Below are positions 46,217-54,805 of a stretch of 54,805 bases of DNA, piece after piece. Positions within the stretch are counted from its first letter, which is position 1, and each line of letters begins with the position of its first letter. The position numbers and the translations under genes are program-made. The DNA comes from Prochlorococcus sp. AG-347-K19 (lineage in GTDB: Bacteria; Cyanobacteriota; Cyanobacteriia; PCC-6307; Cyanobiaceae): the NCBI GenBank assembly GCA_003281335.1, contig QCCG01000009.1, forward strand, positions 1 through 54,805, written 5' to 3'. The notes under the pieces were generated by a model. That model saw only the letters and a list, made by a program, of their open reading frames with translations, did not search any database and had not been told where the DNA came from.

Positions 46217-46537
46217 TTAACTATTTAAAGAACCATTAACTAATGAATTAAAACCATATACATTTCTTAAACCTGAAAATGGCACTAATTTGACATCTGT
46301 TGTATCACCAGGTTCAAATCTAATTGCTGTTCCTGCAGGAATGTCAAGACGCATACCATGTGTTATTTCTCGATCAAAAATTAAAGCCTTGTTTGCCTCA
46401 TAAAAATGATAATGAGATCCAACTTGCACAGGTCTATCTCCAGAATTAGAAACCGTTATTGTTTTAACTTGCTTACTAAGATTTAGTTCGATTTCTCCTT
46501 GTTCAGGAATTATTTCGCCAGGAATTAAATTACTCAT
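46217..46537 (-). CDS. ureB: Urease beta subunit UreB
   Basis: This is the 106-residue structural subunit of urease. It starts [19 protein letters not shown], with [21 protein letters not shown] and the [15 protein letters not shown] end typical of UreB. It is 2 bases after ureA and 4 bases before ureC, so the three subunit genes are one transcript. Confidence 0.98.
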   Translation of the reverse strand: MSNLIPGEIIPEQGEIELNLSKQVKTITVSNSGDRPVQVGSHYHFYEANKALIFDREITHGMRLDIPAGTAIRFEPGDTTDVKLVPFSGLRNVYGFNSLVNGSLNS

Positions 46538-46539
46538 AA

Positions 46540-46842
46540 CTAATTAATCGGATTGTGAATAGTAACTAACTTTGTCCCATCAGGGAAAACTGCCTCTATT
46601 TGAACTTCATCAACCATTTCAGGAATGCCCTCCATAACTTGTGATTTTGAAAGCCAGGTAGTTCCCTCTGACATTAATTGACTTACACTTTTACCATCTC
46701 GTGCTCCTTCAAGAACTTGAAAACTTAAAAAAGCAATTGTTTCAGGATAATTAAGCTTAAGACCTCGACTAAGCCTTCTTTCAGCTAAGAGCGCAGCAGA
46801 AAAAATCAATAATTTATCCTTTTCTTGAGGTGAAAGATGCAT
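46540..46842 (-). CDS. ureA: Urease gamma subunit UreA
   Basis: This is the 100-residue gamma subunit with [45 protein letters not shown] and [20 protein letters not shown], all diagnostic. It lies 50 bases downstream of ureD and 2 bases ahead of ureB. Confidence 0.98.
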   Translation of the reverse strand: MHLSPQEKDKLLIFSAALLAERRLSRGLKLNYPETIAFLSFQVLEGARDGKSVSQLMSEGTTWLSKSQVMEGIPEMVDEVQIEAVFPDGTKLVTIHNPIN

Positions 46843-46892
46843 AATAAAAAATTAATCTATAAATTCTTAAAAAAGGTTCTTTCTGAACATAA

Positions 46893-47795
46893 TTAATAAT
46901 TCATAGAATCTTGTAAAGGCCATACACCTTGATATTTTGGCTCACAAAATCCACAAACAGACCTAATTTGTTTCCAAATACAAAAAAAACATTTTCTAGC
47001 ATCTTGAGAAGAACTCCCTAGGAATCGTACAGAGATTCCATTTTCAAGTATTCCAATAGATAAATTATTATTAGTTTCATTGATAATCTTTTTTATATTC
47101 CCTACAAGATTATTTATTTTTGACTTGGAAAAATCTTTTTCGCAAATCCAAATTAAGGATCCAAAAACGGGCATGTAATCCATGCCTGACTTAGCTACAA
47201 AACTTGCCTTAGATAATTCAATCTGATCAACATATTCCCAATCATCAAGTAAATCATTATTTCTCATAATTTCTAATTTAGATCTAAAAACTCCGCTCTC
47301 AATAGATTCTCCGGAAGAAGATCTTCCAAGTCTTACTAAATCAGTAAATAAAAAACTTGAAGTTTCTGAAATAGATACTTTAAAAATTTGCTCATATAAA
47401 GCATTTGCAAAGATGATTGTTTCTTGGGGGAGATACTCTAAATGAGAATTGTCAAGAATGTTTATGAGATTCTTTTGCTTTGAAAAACTTCCTTTTGGAT
47501 TTATTTTGGATCTTCCAACTGATCCATATACTTTCTGAGCTGAAGAAGTCGTCAACAAAACCTTAGAGTTTTTTTCAAGATTTACCTCAAAATCGAGTAA
47601 ATCACCTCCTACCAATCCCCCTGCAGTATGTAGAACAGGTAAGATGCATCTGCCCTCTTGATCATGAGTAGACTTTAATAACTTATAAGGAGAAGTTGAT
47701 TTAGATTTAAAGATTGTTTTATCAACATTTCCTAAACTTGATTTATTATTGAAAAAATTTAAGAAACAATTACCTTCCCATGAAGTTTTAATCAT
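46893..47795 (-). CDS. ureD: Urease accessory protein UreD
   Basis: UreD is the scaffold that binds apo-urease and, with UreF and UreG, delivers nickel. The 300-residue protein has [31 protein letters not shown] and [12 protein letters not shown] typical of the family. It is first of the ureDABC group. The gap to divergent ureE is only about 50 bases, so promoters for both directions must overlap; no NtcA-type site is recognisable there. Confidence 0.95.
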   Translation of the reverse strand: MIKTSWEGNCFLNFFNNKSSLGNVDKTIFKSKSTSPYKLLKSTHDQEGRCILPVLHTAGGLVGGDLLDFEVNLEKNSKVLLTTSSAQKVYGSVGRSKINPKGSFSKQKNLINILDNSHLEYLPQETIIFANALYEQIFKVSISETSSFLFTDLVRLGRSSSGESIESGVFRSKLEIMRNNDLLDDWEYVDQIELSKASFVAKSGMDYMPVFGSLIWICEKDFSKSKINNLVGNIKKIINETNNNLSIGILENGISVRFLGSSSQDARKCFFCIWKQIRSVCGFCEPKYQGVWPLQDSMNY

Positions 47796-47849
47796 AAATT
47801 GTTTTCTTTAATTACTAAATTAAAGTAACCAAAAATTTTGATTGTGAGA

Positions 47850-48293
47850 ATGAATAAACAAATTGTTGTAACTGATTGGATTAAGGAAAAACCGAAATTA
47901 GGTTTATTTTTAAAACTTACCTTAAGTTCCGATGAAAGAAGAATCTTAAGAGGTAAAAGATTAACTGATTGTGATCAAGAAATAATTTTACAATTACCTA
48001 GAAAAGGCAAATTAAATGATGGAGATATTCTTTCAACCAATAAGTCCAATTTTTACGTAGAGATAATTGCCAAAACAGAAGATTTAATTGAAATAAGTTC
48101 AAATTCTAAAATTGAGCTTATTAAAACTGCTTATCATCTTGGGAATAGGCACGTGGAAGTAGAAATCGAAGAAGGCGTTCTTCTAACAAAAAGTGATTAC
48201 GTTATTAAAAATATGCTTCTTAATTTTAAAGTTGATGTAAAAAATACGAAAAAAAAGTTTTTTCCAGAAAGAGGTGCCCATAGTCATGAGTAA
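47850..48293 (+). CDS. ureE: Urease accessory protein UreE (nickel chaperone)
   Basis: UreE carries nickel to the urease maturation complex. The 147-residue protein has the N-terminal domain LKLTLSSDERRILRGKRLTDCD and the metal-binding AYHLGNRHVEVE segment (His96, His101). The C-terminus has only a short His-containing tail (AHSHE), not the long polyhistidine of some UreE. I prefer ATG 47850; TTG 47838 in the same frame would add four residues. It overlaps ureF by 8 bases. Confidence 0.93.
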   Translation: MNKQIVVTDWIKEKPKLGLFLKLTLSSDERRILRGKRLTDCDQEIILQLPRKGKLNDGDILSTNKSNFYVEIIAKTEDLIEISSNSKIELIKTAYHLGNRHVEVEIEEGVLLTKSDYVIKNMLLNFKVDVKNTKKKFFPERGAHSHE

Positions 48294-48972
48294 AAGTCAC
48301 TTATTAAAATATTTATTAATAAGTCCTAACTTACCAGTTGGAGGATTTTGTTATTCGGAGGGAATGGAAAGTTATCTTAATAATAAAAATTTAACAGATT
48401 CAAATTCGGTCAAAGAATTAATAATAAGTGAACTAAGAATTGGCCAGATAAGACTAGATGCAAAACTTTTACTAGAATTTTTTGAGATTTTCAAAGAGAT
48501 AAACGACCGTAAAAATTTAAAAGGTAATTTGCAAAAGCTAATGAGTTTGGATAGATGGATCCTCTCGTCAAAGGACTCTCTGGAAATTAGAGAACAACAA
48601 ATTCAAATGGCAAAATCTCTCTTTGATTTAACCAAAGAATTTGGATTTGAATATCTATATGAAAATAATAAAAAAAGCTCCTGGTCATTAGCGTGGAGTT
48701 GGGCTTGTTATTGTTTTGAAATTACCAAGTTAGAAATGGTTGAGAATTTTTTCTATGCGTGGAGTGCGAACCAACTTAATGCTGCATTAAGAATTATTCC
48801 TATTGGGTCAACAAAAGCACAATTAATTCAGAGAGACTTATTAGCAATAATTTCAAAAGTTTCTAAAGAAATTATGGACAAAGAAATTGATGACATCTAT
48901 TTTGGCAATGTAGGTTTAGCTATGGCACAACAAAATCACAATGACCTTTATACAAAACTTTTTAGAAATTAA
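48286..48972 (+). CDS. ureF: Urease accessory protein UreF
   Basis: UreF acts with UreD as a GTPase-regulating component of urease activation. The 228-residue helical protein starts MSKSHLLKYLLISPNLPVGG, with the family motif LPVGGFCYSEGME. The start is ATG 48286, overlapping the ureE stop. The earlier in-frame GTG at 48274 lies inside the GAGGTG that serves as the ribosome-binding site, so it is unlikely. It precedes ureG by 3 bases. Confidence 0.94.
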   Translation: MSKSHLLKYLLISPNLPVGGFCYSEGMESYLNNKNLTDSNSVKELIISELRIGQIRLDAKLLLEFFEIFKEINDRKNLKGNLQKLMSLDRWILSSKDSLEIREQQIQMAKSLFDLTKEFGFEYLYENNKKSSWSLAWSWACYCFEITKLEMVENFFYAWSANQLNAALRIIPIGSTKAQLIQRDLLAIISKVSKEIMDKEIDDIYFGNVGLAMAQQNHNDLYTKLFRN

Positions 48973-48975
48973 TTT

Positions 48976-49587
48976 ATGAGCAGCAAATTGAGAGTAGGGG
49001 TTGCTGGACCTGTAGGTTCAGGGAAAACTGCATTAGTAGAGACTCTATGCTTAAGCATGAAAAAAAATTATGAGATAGCAGTTGTCACCAATGATATCTA
49101 CACCAAAGAAGATGCTAACTTTCTAATAAATAAGAAGGTCTTAGAGGAAGGAAGGATTATTGGTGTAGAAACAGGAGGTTGTCCTCATACTGCGATAAGA
49201 GAGGATTGTTCATTAAATAAAAATGCAGTCTTAGATTTAGAAAATAAATATAATCCTTTAGATTTTGTTTTTGTAGAAAGTGGAGGTGATAATTTAGCAT
49301 CTAGTTTTAGTCCAGAACTTGTAGATTTATCAATTTATGTAATCGATGTATCTGCCGGAGACAAAATCCCTAGAAAAGGGGGACCAGGCATAACAAGGTC
49401 GGATTTATTACTAATAAACAAAATTGACTTAGCAGATAAAGTTGGTGCAGATTTAAATATTATGAAAAGTGATACTGAATTTATGAGAAAAGGGAAACCT
49501 TGGTTTTTTACCAACCTAAGTAGCGGCAGAGGAGTTGAAGAAATAACTCAATTTTTAGAATCACATATACCCAACAATCGAAACTAG
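48976..49587 (+). CDS. ureG: Urease accessory GTPase UreG
   Basis: UreG is the GTPase that drives nickel insertion. The 203-residue protein has P-loop GPVGSGKT (residues 11-18), the nickel-binding Cys/His motif [27 protein letters not shown] and the [11 protein letters not shown] guanine-specificity motif. It is last of ureEFG. The urtA promoter lies in the following 128 bases. Confidence 0.98.
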   Translation: MSSKLRVGVAGPVGSGKTALVETLCLSMKKNYEIAVVTNDIYTKEDANFLINKKVLEEGRIIGVETGGCPHTAIREDCSLNKNAVLDLENKYNPLDFVFVESGGDNLASSFSPELVDLSIYVIDVSAGDKIPRKGGPGITRSDLLLINKIDLADKVGADLNIMKSDTEFMRKGKPWFFTNLSSGRGVEEITQFLESHIPNNRN

Positions 49588-49625
49588 AAAAATGTACATT
49601 ACTAATATATTGGATTCAACAAAAA

Positions 49626-49667
49626 GTTACGACTGATACAAAACGAATCCGCACTCGTTAATAACTT
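49626..49667 (+). promoter_or_regulatory. Candidate NtcA-activated promoter of urtABCDE
   Basis: GTT-N8-TAC (49626-49639) is followed after exactly 22 bases by a TAN3T -10 box (TAACTT, 49662-49667). The spacing is the class II NtcA geometry and is the same as found upstream of glnA. The predicted transcript start is near 49674, about 42 bases before the urtA ATG. One half-site base differs from the GTA consensus. Confidence 0.65.
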
Positions 49668-49715
49668 TTATTTTATCCCCCTAATGAGGGTCAATTACCT
49701 AATTTATCCTAATTC

Positions 49716-50993
49716 ATGAGAATTTCAAGGCGTATTTTGGCAGGTTTAGCTACTGCCTCACTTGCGGTCACCGCAACTTCCTGTGGTGGAGGCGGAACCT
49801 CCGGAAGTTTCGATGACACAGTAACCGTTGGTATTTTGCATTCGTTATCCGGAACAATGGCTATCTCTGAATCAACTCTTGTTGATACAGAAAAAATGGC
49901 TATTGAAGAGATAAATGCTGCTGGTGGAGTTACAGTTGGCGGCAAAAGCTACAAAATAGAATACATAGTTGAAGATGGCGCATCTGACTGGCCAACTTTT
50001 GCTGAAAAATCAAAGAAACTCATAGACCAAGACGGAGTTCCTGTCGTATTTGGTGGATGGACATCTGCAAGTAGAAAGGCAATGTTACCTGTCTACGAAT
50101 CAAAAGATGCGTTCCTATACTATCCAATTCAATATGAAGCTCAAGAATGTTCTAACAACATTTTCTATACAGGAGCAACACCAAACCAACAGTCAGAACC
50201 CGCTACAGATTTCATGTATAAGCGTTCTCCCGCAGCTGGTGGAGATTTCTTCCTTGTAGGTTCTGATTATGTTTTCCCAAGAACATCCAACACAATCACA
50301 AAAGCTCAGGTGAAACAGTTAGGAGGTAAAGTTGTTGGAGAGGATTACCTTCCATTAGGAAATACTGAAGTTGCTCCAATTATCTCTAAAATCAAAAAGG
50401 CGCTTCCTGAAGGCGGAATAATCATTAACACACTTAATGGTGACCAAAACGTTGCATTCTTCAAACAGATTCAAGACGCGGGTATCACACCTTCAAGTGG
50501 CTATTACGTAATGAACTATTCAATTGCTGAAGAAGAGATTAGTACAATTGGTCCCGAGTTCCTTGAGGGTCACTACGGTGCATGGAACTACATGATGTCA
50601 ATTGATACTCCTGCATCTAAGAAATTTGCTAAAAGTTTCAAGAAAAGATGGGGAGCTGATCGAGTTGTAGCTGATCCTCAGGAATCAGCCTATAACATGG
50701 TTTATCTATGGAAACAGGCAGTTGAAGATGCTGGAACATTTGACGACAACGCTGTAAGGGAGGCCCTAGTTGGACAAAAGTTTGATGCTCCGCAAGGTCC
50801 TGTTGAAGTTATGCCTAATCACCACTTATCTCAAACAGTAAGAATTGGAGAGATTAATGCAGATGGTGGATTTACAATCCTAGAAGAGACAGGAGTTGTT
50901 CTTCCTCAAGCATGGAACCAAAAGCATCCAAGTTCAAAAGGATTTGCATGCGATTGGACCGATCCTTCAAAAGGAGAAAAGTATAAGCTTTAA
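49716..50993 (+). CDS. urtA: Urea ABC transporter substrate-binding protein UrtA
   Basis: UrtA is the periplasmic urea-binding protein of the high-affinity urea importer. The 425-residue protein has a lipoprotein signal peptide with lipobox ending at Cys23 (ATSC). A mature region beginning TVGILHSLSGTMAISE follows, with VFGGWTSASRKAMLPV, YPIQYEAQECS and PQESAYNMVYLWKQA, all typical of UrtA and not of branched amino acid binders. It is followed by a hairpin before urtB. Confidence 0.97.
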   Translation: MRISRRILAGLATASLAVTATSCGGGGTSGSFDDTVTVGILHSLSGTMAISESTLVDTEKMAIEEINAAGGVTVGGKSYKIEYIVEDGASDWPTFAEKSKKLIDQDGVPVVFGGWTSASRKAMLPVYESKDAFLYYPIQYEAQECSNNIFYTGATPNQQSEPATDFMYKRSPAAGGDFFLVGSDYVFPRTSNTITKAQVKQLGGKVVGEDYLPLGNTEVAPIISKIKKALPEGGIIINTLNGDQNVAFFKQIQDAGITPSSGYYVMNYSIAEEEISTIGPEFLEGHYGAWNYMMSIDTPASKKFAKSFKKRWGADRVVADPQESAYNMVYLWKQAVEDAGTFDDNAVREALVGQKFDAPQGPVEVMPNHHLSQTVRIGEINADGGFTILEETGVVLPQAWNQKHPSSKGFACDWTDPSKGEKYKL

Positions 50994-51014
50994 TCTAATT
51001 AAAACCTATACTTC

Positions 51015-51048
51015 AAAATAAAAGGAGGTTAACACCTCCTTTTATTTT
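51015..51048 (+). terminator. Intercistronic hairpin/terminator between urtA and urtB
   Basis: Perfect 15-base inverted arms (51015-51029 and 51034-51048) enclose a TAAC loop, with a GGAGGT/ACCTCC core and a T-rich 3' arm. It could terminate most transcripts after urtA, or protect the urtA mRNA, with read-through to urtBCDE. That would explain a higher dose of the binding protein. Confidence 0.8.
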
Positions 51049-51073
51049 ATATAATCAAATATTTTTTTTTAAA

Positions 51074-52228
51074 TTGGAGTTACTTCTCGATAGTCTTTTT
51101 AATGGTGTTGCAATCGGATCTGTACTGCTTGTTGCTGCATTAGGCCTAGCAATTGTTTTCGGTCTTATGGGTGTAATAAATCTTGCCCATGGTGAACTTA
51201 TGATGCTTGGGGCTTACACAACATATGTAACGCAATTAATTTTTAAATTACCTATATTAAAACCTTTCTACAATTCGTACATAATAGTTTCCATTTTCCT
51301 TGCTTTTATTGTTAGTGGCGTAGTAGGCATTCTCCTAGAAAAAACGATAATAAGGAAGCTTTACGGAAGTCCATTGGAAACACTTCTCGCAACTTGGGGC
51401 GTAAGCTTAATTCTTCAACAATTTGTCAGAAGTGTCCCTTTAGCTTATGGGACCGGTCTAATTATAAGTCTTTTAATTGGTTTATTCTTACCAACAATAT
51501 TACCTTCAAAAATAAAAGAATCAATAAATTACAAATATTTTAAATTTAGTTCTTGGATATTTGCTGCTTTAACTGGAGTTCTTACTGGTAGTCTAATTTC
51601 TTCCTCTGTCAGCAAACTTAGTAGAGCAAGTGCTCGTAATGTAGATGTTACAGCACCCTCATGGATGAGAGGTCAAGTAGAAATTATTGGCACTGCATTT
51701 CCTAAAACAAGATTAATGATAATTGTCATTACTCTAATCTCTGTAATAGCAATAACATTATTTCTTAATCAAAGTGCTTGGGGGATGCGTATAAGAGCAG
51801 TTACACAGAACCGACAAATGAGTGATTGCCTTGGTATATCTACTGAAAAAGTTGATATTATAACCTTTGGGATAGGATCTGGATTAGCTGGAGTTGCTGG
51901 AGTAGCAGTATCACTTTTAGGTTCTGTGGGACCAAATGTTGGCGGAAACTACATAGTTGGTTGTTTTATGGTTGTAGTACTGGGAGGAGTAGGAAATTTA
52001 TTAGGAACAGTACTTGCTTCATTTGGAATAGGAATAATGACTGATTTAATTGGAGCTGGAAGGCTCTTATCAATATGGCCAGATATGCCTTTACCTTTAT
52101 CAAACACAATTAACTTTTTCGCAACAACGAGTATGGCAAGAGTAATGATATTTGCACTAATTGTTATATTTTTACAATTTAAACCCACAGGTTTATTTCC
52201 TCAAAAAGGAAGGATGGTTGAAAACTAA
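51074..52228 (+). CDS. urtB: Urea ABC transporter permease UrtB
   Basis: This is a LivH-type membrane subunit of the urea importer, 384 residues with about eight membrane helices. It has ALGLAIVFGLMGVINLAHGE, the LLATWGVSLILQQ segment, NRQMSDCLGIST (the EAA-like coupling helix region) and GGVGNLLGTVLAS. The start is TTG 51074, just after a T-rich stretch; no ATG occurs before the conserved N-terminus. It abuts urtC, sharing one base (ATG overlapping TAA as TAATG). Confidence 0.96.
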   Translation: MELLLDSLFNGVAIGSVLLVAALGLAIVFGLMGVINLAHGELMMLGAYTTYVTQLIFKLPILKPFYNSYIIVSIFLAFIVSGVVGILLEKTIIRKLYGSPLETLLATWGVSLILQQFVRSVPLAYGTGLIISLLIGLFLPTILPSKIKESINYKYFKFSSWIFAALTGVLTGSLISSSVSKLSRASARNVDVTAPSWMRGQVEIIGTAFPKTRLMIIVITLISVIAITLFLNQSAWGMRIRAVTQNRQMSDCLGISTEKVDIITFGIGSGLAGVAGVAVSLLGSVGPNVGGNYIVGCFMVVVLGGVGNLLGTVLASFGIGIMTDLIGAGRLLSIWPDMPLPLSNTINFFATTSMARVMIFALIVIFLQFKPTGLFPQKGRMVEN

Positions 52229-53358
52229 TGTCCTTAAGTAAAATTAAATTTGATAAAAAAATAGTGTTATCATTTTGGATAATATTAATTGCCTTAATTA
52301 TTGCAGCACCAACTATACTCCCTGTATTCAGACTAAACCTTCTAGGTAGATACTTATCATTATCCATAGTTGCACTTGGTGTTGATCTTATCTGGGGATA
52401 TACAGGTTTACTGAGTCTTGGACAAGGTATATTTTTTGCACTAGGTGGATATTGTGCAGCAATGTATTTGCAAATAACTAGCTCCTCTGAATTTCCAAAT
52501 AACATACCTGAATTTTTTGCTTTATATGGTGTTGAAAAATTACCTTTTTTCTGGGAACCATTTAGATCACCAGTTTTTACTTTCTTCGCTATCTGGATAA
52601 TTCCAGCATTGGTTGCTGGTTTAATTGGATTTCTTGTTTTCAGGAATAGAATTAAAGGGGTTTATTTTTCTATACTTACTCAAGCTTCTCTTCTTGTATT
52701 CTTTAACTTCTTTAATGGACAACAAAAACTTATAAATGGAACGAATGGATTAAAAACAGATGTAACACAACTATTTGGTCAGATGGTAGGTTCTGAGTCG
52801 ATGCAAAGAATATTCTTTTGGATAACTGCCATATTAGTAATAGCAGCATGGTTTTTTGCAAAGTGGGTAGTTAAAGGAAGATTTGGAAATATTCTTATAG
52901 GAATACGAGATGATGAACCAAGAGTTAGGTTTACAGGATACAACCCAGTTATATTTAAGACAATAATATTTTCCATTGCTGGAGGTCTAGCTGGAATTTC
53001 GGGAGCTTTATATACAGTTCAATCAGGAATAGTATCACCTCAATTTATGACAGTTCCCTTTTCTATAGAAATGGTCATATGGGTTGCTGTTGGTGGTAGA
53101 GGAACTTTATTGGGAGCGATACTAGGAGCAGTTTTCATCAACTATGCAAAAAGTCTAGTAAGTGAAGCTTTACCTGCTAGTTGGATGTTTATTCAAGGTG
53201 GGTTATTTATCTTAGTTGTAACAGCGCTGCCAGAAGGGGTTTTAGGATGGATTCAAGGAGATGGGCCTAGAAATCTTCTTCAAAGGTTTGGTTTGAAAAG
53301 GAAGATTGAAACGTATCCAAGCTTAGAAGTTAACAATAAGGAGGGGAATAATGAATAA
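52228..53358 (+). CDS. urtC: Urea ABC transporter permease UrtC
   Basis: This is a LivM-type permease partner of UrtB, 376 residues, multi-pass. Landmarks are LIWGYTGLLSLGQGIFFALGGYCAAMYL, a coupling segment GIRDDEPRVRFTGYNP and GGLAGISGALYTVQSGIVSPQ. The length and order fit UrtC. It overlaps urtD by 8 bases. Confidence 0.96.
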   Translation: MSLSKIKFDKKIVLSFWIILIALIIAAPTILPVFRLNLLGRYLSLSIVALGVDLIWGYTGLLSLGQGIFFALGGYCAAMYLQITSSSEFPNNIPEFFALYGVEKLPFFWEPFRSPVFTFFAIWIIPALVAGLIGFLVFRNRIKGVYFSILTQASLLVFFNFFNGQQKLINGTNGLKTDVTQLFGQMVGSESMQRIFFWITAILVIAAWFFAKWVVKGRFGNILIGIRDDEPRVRFTGYNPVIFKTIIFSIAGGLAGISGALYTVQSGIVSPQFMTVPFSIEMVIWVAVGGRGTLLGAILGAVFINYAKSLVSEALPASWMFIQGGLFILVVTALPEGVLGWIQGDGPRNLLQRFGLKRKIETYPSLEVNNKEGNNE

Positions 53359-54100
53359 TAAAAATCTTCTAAATTTAATAGACATTACAGTTAGTTTCGA
53401 GGGTTTTTTAGCTCTTAACAAACTTAATTTAAATTTAAGGAAAGGAGAATTAAGAGCAGTAATAGGTCCCAATGGCGCAGGTAAAACAACATTTCTTGAT
53501 GTAATAACTGGAAAAGTTAAGCCAACAAAAGGTGAAGTAATTTTTAAAGGGAAATCCTTAGTAGGTAGAAAGGAACATAAAATAGCCAGACTTGGAGTTG
53601 GGAGAAAGTTCCAAAGTCCAAGAATCTTCGAAAATCTAACAGTTAAAGAAAATCTTGAAATATCTGTGACAACACCTAAAAGTCCCTTAAACCTTATAAA
53701 TAAAAGTATTAAGGATGAGCAGCTTAATGAGATTGAACGTCTTATGAAAATTGTTAATTTAGCTCAGAAAGTTGATTCAAAAGCTGGTTCCTTATCACAT
53801 GGCCAAAAACAATGGCTCGAGATAGCCATGTTAGTAGGACAAAAGCCAGATTTAATGTTAGTAGATGAACCTGTTGCTGGTTTAACTGATGAAGAAACTG
53901 ATCTAACGGCTGATTTATTAAAATCATTATCAGGAGAAAATACTGTAGTTGTAATAGATCACGATATGGAGTTTATAAGAAGACTTGATAGTAATGTTTC
54001 AGTATTAAATCAAGGCACAGTATTATGCGAAGGGACAATGGAAACTATACAAAAAGACCAAAAAGTTATTGACGTTTATCTAGGAAGGCCTGAGGATTAG
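53351..54100 (+). CDS. urtD: Urea ABC transporter ATPase UrtD
   Basis: This is a LivG-type ATPase of 249 residues. Walker A is GPNGAGKTT, the Q-loop/ILE segment is GRKFQSPRIFENLTVKENL, the signature is LSHGQKQWLEIAM, Walker B is LMLVDEPVAGLT, and the H-loop is IDHDMEFI. The SHGQ signature is normal for this subfamily. The start lies within the end of urtC. Confidence 0.97.
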   Translation: MNNKNLLNLIDITVSFEGFLALNKLNLNLRKGELRAVIGPNGAGKTTFLDVITGKVKPTKGEVIFKGKSLVGRKEHKIARLGVGRKFQSPRIFENLTVKENLEISVTTPKSPLNLINKSIKDEQLNEIERLMKIVNLAQKVDSKAGSLSHGQKQWLEIAMLVGQKPDLMLVDEPVAGLTDEETDLTADLLKSLSGENTVVVIDHDMEFIRRLDSNVSVLNQGTVLCEGTMETIQKDQKVIDVYLGRPED

Positions 54101-54102
54101 TT

Positions 54103-54805
54103 ATGGAAAATTTACTAGAAATTAAATCATTAAATACATATTACGGAGAAAGTCATATTCTCAGGGATGTAGATTTAAATGTTCAATCAGGCGAAATGGT
54201 TTGTTTGATTGGAAGAAATGGAGTTGGCAAAACAACATTATTGAAATCACTTATTGGTTTGTTAAAACAAAAAAAAGGCGATATTTATTTGCTTGGCGAA
54301 AATATCAATAGAAAAGCACCTCATCAGAGGGCTAGGAAAGGAATGGCTTACGTTCCTCAAGGAAGAGAAATTATTCCTTATCTATCAGTTGAAGAAAATC
54401 TTATGTTAGGAATGGAGTCTCTGCCAGGTGGATTATCTAAGAACAAGAAAATAGATCAATTTATTTATGATCTCTTCCCAATCCTAAAAGATTTTCTTCA
54501 AAGGAAAGGTGGAGATCTTAGTGGAGGACAACAACAGCAACTTGCTATTGCAAGAGCATTGCTAGGCAAACCCCAATTACTGTTACTTGACGAACCAACG
54601 GAAGGTATTCAGCCGAATATAGTAATAGACATTGAAAATGCAATCAATCAGATAATTAGAGATACTGGAATTGGTGTTTTATTAGTTGAACAACACTTGC
54701 ATTTTGTAAGACAAGCCAATAGATATTATGCGATGCAACGTGGAGGTATTGTTGCCAGCGGAAATACTAGTGAGTTGAGTCAAGCAGTTATTGATAAATT
54801 CTTAA
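54103..54805 (+). CDS. urtE: Urea ABC transporter ATPase UrtE (3' end cut by window)
   Basis: This is a LivF-type ATPase starting at ATG 54103, 2 bases after urtD. 234 residues are visible and the frame is still open at base 54805. Because the family is about 230-236 residues, only the last few codons are missing. Walker A is GRNGVGKTT, then VPQGREIIPYLSVEENL, signature LSGGQQQQLAIARALL, Walker B LLLLDEPTEGIQP, and H-loop region VEQHLHF. Confidence 0.95.
   Translation, partial: MENLLEIKSLNTYYGESHILRDVDLNVQSGEMVCLIGRNGVGKTTLLKSLIGLLKQKKGDIYLLGENINRKAPHQRARKGMAYVPQGREIIPYLSVEENLMLGMESLPGGLSKNKKIDQFIYDLFPILKDFLQRKGGDLSGGQQQQLAIARALLGKPQLLLLDEPTEGIQPNIVIDIENAINQIIRDTGIGVLLVEQHLHFVRQANRYYAMQRGGIVASGNTSELSQAVIDKFL

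Noticed and set aside
1..54805. Mobile elements, CRISPR arrays, prophage or genomic island signatures
   Set aside because: No transposase, integrase, phage or Cas-like protein, no regular repeats, and no intact flanking repeat at the tRNA-Pro 3' end was found; gene content is housekeeping throughout.

Overview
The window is a stretch of chromosome that looks like high-light-adapted Prochlorococcus (a marine picocyanobacterium). The evidence is very AT-rich DNA, very short intergenic gaps and Lys/Asn/Ile-rich proteins. Cyanobacterial markers are also present: Psb28, GUN4, PAM68, small cyanobacteria-only families, the urt/ure urea system and glucosylglycerate genes. I see no insertion sequence, prophage, CRISPR array, rRNA or integrase. 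It reads as core genome, with no clear sign of recent transfer. After adding genes too short or too unusual for a standard ORF scan, the longest gene-free stretch is about 214 bases (the glnA promoter, 4556-4769), so no gap of 300 bases remains.

Layout. 1-4.6 kb: a GTPase/DUF697 protein cut by the left edge, a 45-residue membrane protein, a PLP decarboxylase, tadA and a serine/alanine-glyoxylate aminotransferase. 4.6-11.4 kb: NtcA-type promoter and glnA with its terminator, a methyltransferase, an RsbW-like kinase, GUN4, the tRNA 2-selenouridine synthase MnmH, psb28 and an AI-2E-type permease. 11.3-17.2 kb (minus strand): rsmA-ispE-DUF3082-(31-residue ORF)-pdhB-secD-secF-small membrane protein. 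17.3-20.3 kb: rlmH, then a LexA-like box and umuD-umuC followed by a small HExxH protein. 20.3-30.4 kb: dnaG, a DMT transporter, a glycine-zipper protein, ruvA, rpsO, PAM68, dnaE, gatA and DUF1816. 30.6-35 kb (minus): DUF3288-trpD-carA-STAS-mrnC-rlmB. 35-39.7 kb: ABC exporter half, msrA, tRNA-Pro(GGG), uppP and several tiny membrane or secreted proteins.

39.7-44.5 kb carries glycerate kinase, a mannosyl/glucosyl-3-phosphoglycerate phosphatase, a GH13 sugar phosphorylase and glucosyl-3-phosphoglycerate synthase. Together these could make glucosylglycerate, degrade it and return the carbon to 3-phosphoglycerate. 44.5-54.8 kb is a complete urea module: ureDABC (minus) divergent from ureEFG, then an NtcA-type promoter and urtABCDE, with urtE running off the right edge. 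Urea is imported by UrtABCDE, hydrolysed by nickel urease, and the ammonium is assimilated by GlnA, encoded 40 kb away behind the same promoter architecture.

Points worth a second look: the umuDC-linked metalloprotease-like protein; a STAS gene with no ATG/GTG/TTG start; the closed glucosylglycerate cycle; several unlisted micro-proteins; an ABC half-transporter with a degenerate Walker B; and MnmH in a streamlined genome. All family assignments come from reading the sequence and from memory of the families; no searches were run.
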